A stretch of DNA of 64,000 nt, from assembly GCF_027580225.2 (NCBI RefSeq), contig NC_073358.2:9305501-9369500 (forward strand). Direction: 5' to 3'. A program made the position numbers and the translations under genes. Origin of the DNA: Misgurnus anguillicaudatus. Taxonomy: Eukaryota; Chordata; Actinopteri; Cypriniformes; Cobitidae. Of the stretch, positions 28,101 through 38,500 are shown in pieces. Numbering within the stretch: the stretch's first letter is position 1; each line of letters opens with the position of its first letter. Under the pieces are notes generated by a model. It was not told the DNA's origin, did no database searches, and saw only the letters and a list, made by a program, of their open reading frames with translations.

Positions 28101-28850
28101 TGCATGTTATACTATAAACATTTACAGTAAAGAAACATGTGGTCCACATATAAATGTGTCCAAGACCAATTTTCAATCATTGTTTAAGCCCTCAATGAAC
28201 AAACTGTGACAAGATGGCTACCAGGTAAGCAGTTCTTATTTTTTTTTCTCCGGATAAAAGTTGAAATTTTGTTTGTCGTAGTATCTAGACAACTTTTAAG
28301 TTCTCATTACCGAAACATGAGTTTGTAAATGCATATATTTAATGTAATATCATGTTGCGGTAATGATAATTTTTTATAATGATAATCTAAAAGATTTTAA
28401 TAATTCTCTATATATACACAAGAGATATCCCGCACACTAATAACTTGCAAAATTTTAATTTATTGCGACGTTTCGATCGTAAGATCTTCTTCAGGCATAT
28501 TATGAAATATTTTTTAAATCCTCTAAAAAATAATGGTTATAGTAAGTTCAGACCTTAATCTTATATGTGCAAAAAAATTTACTTTGAGGGCTTTTTAAAA
28601 AATCTGATGCTGGACACCTTCTAAGTCTGGATTTCATGAGAATCACCTAAAAATGTATTTCCTACATAATAGAGGTGAAAGTACCATTGATTTGATACCT
28701 TTGTACCATTCATAACCTGTTTCTGTTCTCTCAGTAAAAATCTGGAAGAAAATGCTGGAGAAAGATTCCGAGCACTCGTTCCTGAATTTTGAGGATCAGT
28801 TTTCATCGCTTTCCATCAGTTCAGATCTAGTCGACCGTGAAGGAAGCTGA
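19132..28850 (+). CDS. secisbp2: SECIS-binding protein 2 (selenoprotein translation factor)
   Basis: Eighteen exons: 19132-19155, 19802-19881, 19988-20138, 21924-21996, 22071-22285, 22406-22490, 22830-22939, 23012-23155, 23715-23750, 23857-23949, 24076-24196, 25113-25276, 25947-26094, 26503-26659, 26742-26962, 27141-27295, 27461-27608 and 28735-28850. All phases close, giving 746 aa. The protein binds SECIS elements in selenoprotein mRNAs and recruits the selenocysteine factor at UGA codons. A lysine-rich stretch (KRKRKKKKKTKK) near residues 257-272 looks like a nuclear/RNA-binding signal. PVQLDLGNML and HNPLDSTCPL match the central SBP2 region. The L7Ae-type RNA-binding domain covers about residues 570-670 (KVKCVIISPNCERIQSKGGL, ALSRKALGRCVSKAVPVSLV). 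The ending EYIKIWKKML separates it from the paralogue SECISBP2L. The N-terminus is shorter than in mammals, and exons 1-3 are inferred mainly from frame continuity. Confidence 0.93.
20400..20640. mobile_element. MITE fragment of the ATCTGACTTTTTC family
   Basis: Shares AAAATCTGACTTTTTCCATG and GTGCTTCTATCAACCTAGAA with the elements at 53642-53835 and, at the start, 57888-58929. Left flank TTTTAAAGG. Right end not defined. Confidence 0.65.
20640..21900. repeat. Higher-order tandem repeat in secisbp2 intron 3
   Basis: Variants of ATCAGAATCTGCCGATAGTT, followed by AAAATCGGTA and GGCTAAATTAATCGTAT, occur about nine times at 60-110 bp spacing. A longer unit (GATGATGCAGCAATAAACTA, then TAAGTAAGCAAGGGCAAATA) repeats at about 270-280 bp (20771/21050; 20866/21137). 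The sequence resembles the inside of CCGATA-type hAT MITEs. Confidence 0.8.
23238..23681. mobile_element. hAT-like MITE (CAGTGTTGGG ends) in secisbp2
   Basis: Ends CAGTGTTGGGGGTAACGCAT and AAAGTAACTTTTCCCAACACTG are inverted. Flanks ctgatgaa (23230-23237) and ctgctgaa (23682-23689) are an 8-bp target duplication with one mismatch. A second copy at 48589-49522 carries a nested insertion. Confidence 0.9.
24420..24902. mobile_element. Partial foldback MITE in secisbp2
   Basis: Matches the centre and right arm of the complete element at 62522-63163: the palindrome around GCCCGAAAATAG, GATTATGCTAAGCTATGCTA, and the end AAGTGTCCGTTTAA. The left arm is missing. Confidence 0.75.
28440..28500. repeat. 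Short dispersed repeat in the last secisbp2 intron
   Basis: GCGACGTTTCGATCGTAAGATCTTCTTCAGGC, spread over 28466-28496, resembles a common fish repeat end. The rest of the intron (27660-28700) shows nothing I recognise. Confidence 0.4.
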
Positions 28851-29900
28851 TGGAAGTGAAAAATCAGTTTTTGTCCATTTGCCGTGCCGAGGTCATGCTT
28901 TTGTGACGTGACGTTTTCCACCCATGCATGAGCTTCTAGCACATTCCAGTGAGGAAATCTTGAAGTACCGAATGTGCCTATGGTTGTCTAGAGGATTATA
29001 ATGGCCTGGAATCCTGAAATAAATCAAGGCAATACAGTTGAAAATCATGGAGAGCAGCCCTTGACTAACAATATTTTCTTAGGGATATCAATCAATCACA
29101 TACAAGTTTGTTGTTTCGCACTCTGAATGGTGAATATTTTTGCAGATATGCTACTATCTCTCTCTATTTTCTATTTAAATAAATGTAATAGTTTGATAAA
29201 AGACTTGGAAGCGAGCCAAACCGCTGCATTTATGTAAATGTTTACGTTTGTAAAACAAATGTATTTTACTTTCCCTGTGGGTTGCACAACTTTCCTAAAT
29301 ATGACCACTGCATTTGTAGAAAGATTGTGGTACATGGACAATGGTTTCAATCTTAATGCTGGTAAATGAATGAATGAATGTTATGACCGTGAACTGTTTG
29401 TAGGAATACCTCTTCCTCCTAGAACTTATTAAACACCACTTACCTAATTTATAGCATATACTTTTAATTTGTAACCCACCATATCCAAGTGAGAATTTCT
29501 GTTTAAAAGCTAATCCATTAATACTGAATCTCACAGACAGTTTTGCACACTTTATCAGTGTCAAATTTAACAGCGTCTGAATGCCGTTGAAAGCATTTAA
29601 CGGGAATTGAGGTGCTCGGATGCAAAATCCTCTAAACACCACTTCTGTCAAAAATGACACTATAATGATAACCATGGGCATTGGCAGCAGAAGAAATGTG
29701 TGTGGGGCCAAATCATTTTCTGGAGTAGATGTTATGTTTTTTAATTAAACGATTGCTTTTAGTGAAAGTAGTGAAACACGAAATGGAGCTAAATGAGTAA
29801 AGTGGAATGGATTTGAGCGAGCGGCAGTTTATTAGGGCATTCCTCTGTGAAATGTATTTGACTGACGGTGCTTTGATAAGTCAACAGACATATGCCTAAC
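28851..29900. other. secisbp2 3' UTR and intergenic DNA
   Basis: AATAAA hexamers near 29018 and 29176 are candidate secisbp2 poly(A) signals. No further gene is supported. The minus-strand open frame at 29295-29711 has no recognisable protein features. Confidence 0.5.
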
Positions 29901-30106
29901 CCAAAAATTAAATTTCTGTCATCTTTGATTTATTTGTTCTGATGAACACGAAGAATAATATTTTGAGGAATGTTTGTAACCAAAGCAATCATTTCTCAAA
30001 ATATCTTCCTTCGTGTTCATCAGAACAAAGACATTTATGCATGTTTGTAACAACATGAGAGTAAATAAAAGATTACAGAATTTTCATTTTTGGGTGAACT
30101 ATCCCT
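29900..30106. mobile_element. TTAA-type MITE fragment
   Basis: Ends TTTTTGGGTGAACTATCCCT before TTAA (30107-30110). The inner part is a hairpin (TTGTTCTGATGAACACGAAG against CTTCGTGTTCATCAGAACAA). The left end has decayed. Confidence 0.75.
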
Positions 30107-30611
30107 TTAAAAAGTTAAATACTTTCACTTCAAATCTGCGTTATCCTGGCTTCAGATAATTCAGAAATAGCGCTTTGCTGAACAATTGATGTTTAGAGGA
30201 CTTTGTTGGCAGAATCCTCTAAGTGCACGGAAGATAAATTGAATTGGGCTCTTTTGACTGTGCAAATACGTTGTTTTGAATGTAGATGCGCCGCACACAA
30301 AATAACGTTTTTGCGTGCTCTTTTATCCAGGGGTGTTGGCGCCGCAGCCAGTTGAAAATACTTCAATGTTTCAGAATACTGTGTTGAAAAGGAGGAGGAA
30401 AGTGGTTGTGTTTTCTGTGTGGGTTAAGACACAAAATGTAAACCGCCCCTTATGGGCCGTACACACAATATGCAAATTCAGCGATTTGCGTGAGTAGATT
30501 ACATACAAAATTAATGCAAAGACATGAATAGTCGCGAACTCGCGCAGGGTGATGTGAATGACATAAATTGGGCGCCGTGATTGTGCGAAAACACGCGTTA
30601 TTCATCTAACT

Positions 30612-31277
30612 GTGGGTTCACACCAGATGCGAGTTTAACAATTTGCGCGAGTAGATTACATACAAAGTCATTGCAAATATGCGATTAGACACGTCCTCGC
30701 GTGGGGCAATGTGAATGACACGATATGGGTGGCGCGTTTGCCGCAAAAACGCGCTATTCGCCTCAAACGTGTCTTTGCCCAAGTTGAAAATATTAAACTC
30801 AAGCGAAAAATTTGCATGACACAAAGTTAAATCCTGTGAGTAATTTAGAGCGTGTAATGCGATGCCCTGCGTTTGGTGTGTACGTAGCATTATACGCATC
30901 TTCGCAGAAGAGTGAAAAATCGCATGAAATGAAATTAAATCCCATGAGTAGATACTACAGCTAGGAACGCGTTGTCTCACGTTTGTTGTGTACGCAGCAT
31001 AATGACAAACGCGAGACTTGGAAAAAAATTGAGCTTTGCCGAAAATGCGCCGCGTTAACCAATCAGGAGCTTCCTCTAGTGAAGTGATTACAGGAAGCGA
31101 GCGGAGTCGCAGACGCCCCTCCCTTGATGCGAATTTCCGCGTGAATGTCTGGATGACTAGAATTTCACGCACGGCTTTCACGCGCAAATGAAGCAAGTAA
31201 CATGAAACTGTTCAAGCGGCAAACTAGGCGCGGTAGACGCGATTTTGACGCCTCAAACGCGGCTGGTGTGAACCCAC
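30612..31277. mobile_element. CpG-rich MITE related to the 13-kb tandem array
   Basis: Inverted ends GTGGGTTCACACCAG and CTGGTGTGAACCCAC. The interior contains CCGCGTTAACCAATCAGGA, TTTCCGCGTGAATGTCTG and GCGCGGTAGACGCG, which are the reverse complement of motifs in the array at 13010-14280. A partial copy precedes it at 30444-30600. The 192-aa minus-strand open frame across it is not a gene. Confidence 0.75.
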
Positions 31278-31750
31278 GGTAAGAGGGTTTTGCATCTGAA
31301 CTCCTCAAATGTGTATTTTAAGCTGAATTGTGGTTTAAATAACACACGTAGCATAAAGCAAACCACTCACAAGTTCACATATAAACCATCTGCTTTGCTG
31401 CTATGCACTTTCATGTGAAGAATGCTGACTTTGGGACCAAAACATGTTTGTTTTGCTGTTGAAGGATTAAATGCAAGCACAAGAGATTTTGCCAGGATTT
31501 GCAATAAATTCTTTGCAATAAACTAATTCTGTGTATTTACGCGTAATGTACCCAAATTCTGATTACTAGTTGGAAAAAGTTAGAAATTAGAAAAGATTCT
31601 GCTGTGATTAAATTGTACTCCATTTGTTTAACCACCACCACAAAAATATGATTTAACACTATAAACTTGTATTTAAGAATGTGCAAAGAATGTTAAATGA
31701 TTGTGAATAAACATCTTGGCCATTTTCTGTCAATTTCTGCATTTCACTTA

Positions 31751-31960
31751 TATGTGACCCTGTGCATGAAATCCAGGGTCATGGAATTTTTAGCATCAAC
31801 GTTTGATTTTAGTCTTTGACATGATCTTATTCAGTCAATATTAAAGATTGCAATGTTTATATTTCCACAGAATGTTCTTTACATTATGTAGGATGAGTTT
31901 ATGTAAAAAACAGTGAATCACTAAAAATGGCTATAGCTGCATTTTCAGGGTCACATATTC
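31751..31960. mobile_element. MITE with TATGTGACCCTG ends
   Basis: Starts TATGTGACCCTGTGCATGAA and ends TTTTCAGGGTCACATA. Related to 62002-62275 by its ends. Surroundings 31280-32080 show nothing else recognised. Confidence 0.7.
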
Positions 31961-32079
31961 ATCTGTTTAATCCATGTTTTTGAACAAGGCCATAATCTAT
32001 ATCTTAAACATTGGGGGGGGGACCAAAACATTAATGGCTATATCAATGCGATTTCATGGCAATTTGTGCAAATTTTATG

Positions 32080-32625
32080 AGGTGGCTAAATCATATTAAT
32101 TCATATGACCACATTCGTAAATTTTTGTACGATTTGCTTTTGCCCCTGTCACCTTGGGGTTAGGGGGGGAGTTTTATTAGTGTTTTATGACAGTCGTGTT
32201 TTTTCTACGATTCACTTCATACGAATAAAGTTAAACATTTCTCAACTTTGTTCGAGCGACTGGACACCCCCTATCTCGTCACCAATGGTCACTGTCGTTC
32301 ATGTCGCCGGAAGTTACCAGCTTCCATTGAAATCAATGAGATTGCGTCGCTCTGCTATTAGTTGCTGCTAGTCTGAATGCAGCTTTAAAAAAAATTATGC
32401 AAATTATGAGCGACTTTTGTTAGCGACTACCAATGAGAACGAAGCAGTGGAGTTCACTTCATCCGTCTCTCGTCAGTTACTGGTGCGGACGGTACTTATT
32501 TATGACAACCAGATTTAGAAACGCCTCGAAAGTGACGAGCGCACATAACGACAAAGTCGCTTATAATGTGAATGTACCTTTAGCCAAGTCGTAAAATATT
32601 TACGAATTCTCGTGAGACCAGTTTC
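32080..32625. mobile_element. Dispersed repeat with an internal insertion
   Basis: GAGGTGGCTAA, a GATTTGCTTTTGCCCC block, GATTCACTTCATACGAAT and ATTCTCGTGAGACCAG define a host repeat also present at 34381-34880. Here it is interrupted from about 32229 to 32580 by a CGTCGCTC-type sequence that resembles 48360-48590. Confidence 0.65.
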
Positions 32626-32787
32626 TGATTATTGGGCGACATATATTCCCCTCAATTGTCTATTGTGGTTACAGCCATAAAACTTGAATGATGAAGTACA
32701 TGTTTTGTTTCTGATAGATTTTATTACAAAAAGCTAATATTTAATAGTACATATTTATCGAAAAAAATAATTAAGTTATCTACTAGT

Positions 32788-33717
32788 AACACTTTACAAT
32801 AAGGTTGTATTTGTTAACATTAATGCATTTGCTAACATTAACTAACAATGCGTAATTATTCAGCATTTATTAATGTTTGTTAATGTTAGTTAATGCTAAT
32901 ACAATTGTTCATGTTAGTTCATTAAAGGTGCCATAAAATAAAAAAAACTGTATATACCTAGGCATAGATTAGAATAGAATAATAAGAGCTCTGTTCATGG
33001 TAATGACATATTGTGAGCCTCAAATGCGTTTGTTTTACTCATTTTTATGTAAACCTTGTGCATGCAAAAGACAGCTGGAAAACAGGCCAATCTCAACATA
33101 ACACCGACTGTGACATTACAGTCACGATGTATGCCCCAACATTAAATTACACATTAAATTAATTACAAAGTTGTTAAAATGCTAAAAAACAAAGTTGTGA
33201 CTGCTGAGTTAGCGCTATATGCTAATTAATGCTACATGCTAGCGTTTAGACTAAAGTCCTATTGACTCTACAGTTAAGTTTGGCAGGTCCATACTGAAAA
33301 AAACACAAACTTACCACTCAGAAACGTCCATTAACAATCTTCAAACAATTAGTTGTTACTCAAAATCTGTATTTTTGTCTGATACAGGCTCAAACATAAG
33401 GTCTGTATACAAATGCGAGCTACTGGCATGAGCCTCAGAGCAGAGCTCAACATTATTATTCATGACCCTTCCAAATAGGGCAAAAATAGACCATTTCATT
33501 CAAAGGACAAATCGTAGGGTTTTTGTAATATCATATTATTTCAACATATTATTTCAATGCATTTTTGGCACCTTCAACTAATGTTAACAGATACAACTTT
33601 TCATTTACAAAATGCATTAGTATGAAATTAACATGATGTAGAACTATAGTTCATGTTATCAAATGCATTAACTATGTAAACAAATACAACCTTACTGTAA
33701 AATTGTTTCAGTGTTCA
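32788..33717. mobile_element. hAT-like MITE with a nested MITE
   Basis: Ends AGTAACACTTTACAATAAGG and CCTTACTGTAAAATTGTT match the family at 5871-6217. An AGGTGCCATAAAAT...TTTTTGGCACCT element (about 32934-33575) sits inside it. Confidence 0.7.
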
Positions 33718-34507
33718 TTTCATCTTTTTATAATTCCAACATAAAGTATCAAACAAAATGCATAGATGTTTACCACAATATACCAAATGACCAAAAAAAA
33801 TAGGAATGACTTGCGTTCCAGTTTGAAACTGCAGTAAAATCTGCATTAGGATTGTTTAAAATTCAAACTACTTCCATTTCCTTCATCCTGAACCCAATGT
33901 TTGTTCCCATATAGCGTCAGGTCAATGTTTGACTTGAAGTAACTCTTTACTGCTGCACTGCAGACCATAAATGTTCCATGATGAGATCTGCTGACCCGCC
34001 TGCGTCTGCATTAACTCGCTTCTCTCAGGTCGTATACAACATGAAAACCCACATCAAAGCCCTCCGAGTCTAACCTGCTTCTCGGCTCACTGCTCTCGTG
34101 TTTGGTTAAGCTTTGACAGCGGTTAGGTTTTGATAACCCTTGTGTGCGTTTTGCACAAATGTAATCTATTATTCAGTAGTAGTATTGACTCTAGTTGGCA
34201 TCATTAAAATGAACAACTTCACTAATACATTACACAACAACTTGAAGTACAAAAAAATGTATGCATATATGGATATATTCATTTTTACGGTTCAAAAATG
34301 AACTTTGTGAATGAATATTGAATCTACATATTTACAGTGAATAAGGTTTTAGTGATAAATAAAATAAATTGTAAGTTTTTTTACGAGGTGGCTAATTCGT
34401 ACAACCACTTTCATACATTTGTGTATGATTGCTTTTGCCCCAGTAACGTATTAGGGGTGAGGTTTTGTTATTGTTTTTTTTTTTACAAAAATCATGTGTT
34501 TTTTACC

Positions 34508-34804
34508 GAGCCCCTAAGGTGACATTGGAGCAAAAAAATGTAAAGTTTAGTTTCATGTGCTCACGCGAAACCTTTATGTGCAGAATTTTTTTTAAGTTTA
34601 GTTTTGCGTGGTCACATGAAACTTTTGCGTGCGCACGTGAATCTATCGCGTGCGCACGCACGTGAATCTATCGCATGCGCACGCACGTGAATCTATCGCA
34701 TGCGCACGCGAAAGCGAAAGTTTTACGTGCGCATGCAATAGATTCACGTGAGCTCACGAAACTAAACTTTATTTATTTTTTGCTCCATGTCCCCTTAGGG
34801 GCTC
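34508..34804. mobile_element. Hairpin MITE with alternating purine-pyrimidine core
   Basis: Inverted ends GAGCCCCTAAGGTGACATTG and CATGTCCCCTTAGGGGCTC. The inner arms also pair (GTAAAGTTTAGTTTC against GAAACTAAACTTTA). The core repeats CACGTGAATCTATCGC and TGCGCACGCACG about four times. It lies inside the host repeat of 34381-34880. Confidence 0.85.
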
Positions 34805-35510
34805 CATAGTTTTTGTATGATTCACTTCATACGAATTCGCCAACTGATAAAATATGTACGATTTCTCGTGAGACCAGAAATGTATGATTTGCTTTTGCCC
34901 CGGTGACGTTGGTTTTAGGGGTGGGGTTTTGCTATTGTTTTTTAAAGATAATCATATGTTTCTGTACAATTTACAATACACTGTAAAATCATTTTGACCA
35001 GTCAAAGAAATCTTGGTTTGCTAGTTTCATCATGCATAACTATAGAAGAATAGTTTTTTTTAAATGTGTACAACTATTCAAAAGCACGTTGTTTAGCAAC
35101 AATGACCTTCGAAAATAAAGGGTAGCAAGCATTGCGAGAGAAAGAGAGGCAAAAACTTGTGGTGTTTTGTTTGTCTCCTTTGGTGAGGTAGTTAGTTGAA
35201 AAAATGTTCAGAGAGGTTTACCAATCAATATAATGATCTGTAGTAAGGTATTTTTTAACAGCCGTTGGTCCATGTGTAATGTTTTTTTATAAGGACGTTC
35301 TAGCAGCTTCCTGTATTTAGACCCATATTGAGTAAGTCAACATAGAAAAGTCAATATTAATAACCATTACAAACCTATTAAACTCGATTTCCGTAAAACA
35401 ATAAACACCACGCACAGGTTAACAGATGAGAAAACATTACTGAAAGTCGAAAAAGTGCTTCAATGGGGGAACAAAATGATCCCAAAGTTGTGGTCACGGC
35501 AAAGTCAAGA

Positions 35511-38500
35511 TCAGCTTGAAAACGTTGTCACAGTTTCCAAATATTCCAGAGGTTCTGTTGAACCGGTTGAAATCTCAGTTTCAAAAGTTTTGTCACATTT
35601 GATCTCTTTATGTCTTTGTACGTTTGTGTCTTTATGTAGCACAAGAACGTTGTCACTTAAAATATCACTGATCTTACTGTAGTCCTCCAGCGGTTCCTGT
35701 TCTCGTTTCTCTTTATCAACCTCAACGTACCCTGTGAGTTCGCCAGGGCTGATGCTGAGTTTTCGTGGGCGGTCGCTACTCAAACAAGTGTATTTGGCTG
35801 GATTTCGGTCCTGAGCGTTTATCGGTAAGCCACTACTGTTAAGTTGAAGCTCCCCTGAACCATCAAGTTGAAGATGCTCTGAACTTAATTCAGGTTGGAT
35901 TGTGGCTAGTGTATCTTCATACTCGTATCTGTAGTCCTGAGGATCACGGCCTGGACCGGGGCAGCTCAATCGCTTCAGTTCCTCAGTGCTCTTCTGACCG
36001 ATTTGCTTGAACTTTTGGGCAGGTTCTGTGAAACATTTTCCATCAAATGTTTCCTCGTCGTCTTCAGAGATCACAAGATAGTCCACGTCACGCTCCGAGC
36101 CTTGGGCTATCTGTGGATATCCATGAATGATGAGGGCATCGAAGATCTCTCCAGTCGTTGCGTTCTGTGAAATGGATAAAATGAGAGGTAACAGTGAGTA
36201 CTTTATTAAATTGATCACTAGCTTAAGATTAGTGGGGCAACAGACAAGTCGATATTTCCTCCTACATTTGTTTATCGCGATTTTAATGATCGCTGAAAAC
36301 TAACGATATGGCAATAAAATAAGTTGTTTTAACCCATTTAAATGTTGGACAGAATCAGCCGTTGCCAAGTGTTCCAACCCAAATGCTGGGTGGTTTAACC
36401 CAGCATTGTTTCTGTTCCAACCATGGGTCAAAACAATCCAATATTTTTTGTGTCAAACTATATAATTTAACTATATTTTTTGATGAAAATGTGTGCCATG
36501 GCAAATTTCGTGGGACAATATCATTCAAGAATAAATATACTTCAAGTAAAACAGTCTAACCCCCGTGTCTCTACGATGTTCTGATGCAGAGATATAAAGC
36601 AATGTTTATTCGGTTGCTAGGGTACTGTATTTGGTTGCTAGGGAGACAATTTGCATACACTAGTGATTACACCCCAAGTCACAAGTAAAATGGTCCAACC
36701 CCCGTGTCTCTATCACACTGTGGTGCGAAGATATGCTTCTAGGCATTTTACAATGACAGTCTATGGGATCGGTTGCTAGGGCACTGTCTTTAGTTGCTAG
36801 GGCGTGGCTTGGGAGTGGCCAATGATGCTGCTCCAGAAGCTACTTGCCAGCATGAATAATATAAACCAACCCCTATGTCGCCATGAGATTCAGATTTTAA
36901 GATATAACTGTTTGGATTTTGTGTTGCTAGGGTGCTCATATTTGGTTGTTAGGGGCATGGCCTAGTTTTACCTCTCTAAAGATCCTGAGAGACTGATTGG
37001 ATGCCTGAGTAAAATGAGCCCACCCCCATGTTTCTATACTGACACTATACACTATACTGCAAAGATATCCATCTCTGCATTTTATAATGGCAGTCTATTG
37101 GATGGGCAGTCTATATGGCAGTCTATAGACATGCAGGTTAGGTGAATTGGAGATTTCGGCGTGCCCTCCCCCAACATGTGTATGGATTAACCGGTTCTCG
37201 GCATCAATATATAGCCATGGATGAGAATCGAACTATGGTCTTTGACCAATGCTCTACCAGTTAACATATATGCATGTTGTACCTTAATTAGCTGAGTATC
37301 AAAGCCATTGATCTTGGGTTCTGGAATTGGTGGCAGTAGAAAATGTTTGACGCTAGAGTAAATAAACACAAACAATATTCAACAACATGTAAATAACCTG
37401 TATAACAACAGTATAACAGTGTGTAAAGCGATTGTAATGAGAGGTCAGGCTTACTGTTTTATCTTGGCTGCCAGCAATGCTGCGCTCAGCAAGAAAATAA
37501 AGGCTGTTAGAGACGCAGCGAAGATCATCACATCGTTGTGTGTCTCTGAGGTTTCTAAAGCAGAGAAAATGGTTTGTTAAGATTGGAATTTAAATAGTTT
37601 GCGATTTCACTTTAAAAGTTTGTTTTAATTTATTTATGGTCTTATAGTTGCAGTTTGGATTTTTACGTCTCTTTAGCCTGGTCATCATTACATCAGACAA
37701 ACTCCTTTGTATTGTTACACAATGAAATTAAGTTGTAAAAGATTAAAATGACTGCCGGTGGTTTTATCTTACTGTCTGGGATCCAGATGGATACGGGTGA
37801 GCTCCATTCACTCCACAGGCCCTGGTCGAGTTTACAGCGCACTTGTATATGGTAAGATGCTCCTGGCTGAGGACTGTAGATGCTAAACTCCAGCTGTTTT
37901 CCAGCACTATATGACTATAGGACAAAGGATTTAAAATAAACAAAAATAAGTTGTTGAGCAAGTACATCAAATCAGTGTTTATACCCTTTAACCCAATTCA
38001 GAGCTGAATGATAATGATCTATAATTTGAGCTGTCAGCAAGGGCGTGAATTTGGTATGAAGACCAGGAAGGTTTAAATGTCAACTCTACATAATTAGCAT
38101 TAATTATTGTAAAAACATCGTGGGGGTTGTAATTGCTAGTTTTGTAAATTGTTTTGATGGTTAATGGAAAATATGTCCTTTACTTCTAGGTATAAAATGT
38201 CAGTTTTGTGATGTCTGATGTCATGTGACTTAAAGTAATAATTGCATTTTTGTAGTAAGTAGTAAGAGCATGTAATGTCACTTAGATTATTTATGTCATT
38301 TAAAACAGAGATAACAATATATAGGCAAACGTTACACATTGCAGCTTTAAAGGAATAGTTGATTTACTATGATTTACTCACCCTCAAGCCTTCCTGGATG
38401 TTTATGATTATCTTTTTTTCCAGACAAACACAATCAGAGTTATATTAGAAAATGTCCTGGCTGTTCCAAGCTTTATAATGGTAGTAAATGGTGCTTCTGA

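Noticed and set aside
29295..29711. Minus-strand 138-aa open frame downstream of secisbp2
   Set aside because: No recognisable domain, poor codon texture, and position in a 3' UTR/intergenic area.
30618..31196. Minus-strand 192-aa open frame
   Set aside because: It lies wholly inside a CpG-rich MITE related to the 13-kb array. The length comes from the low density of stops in that sequence.
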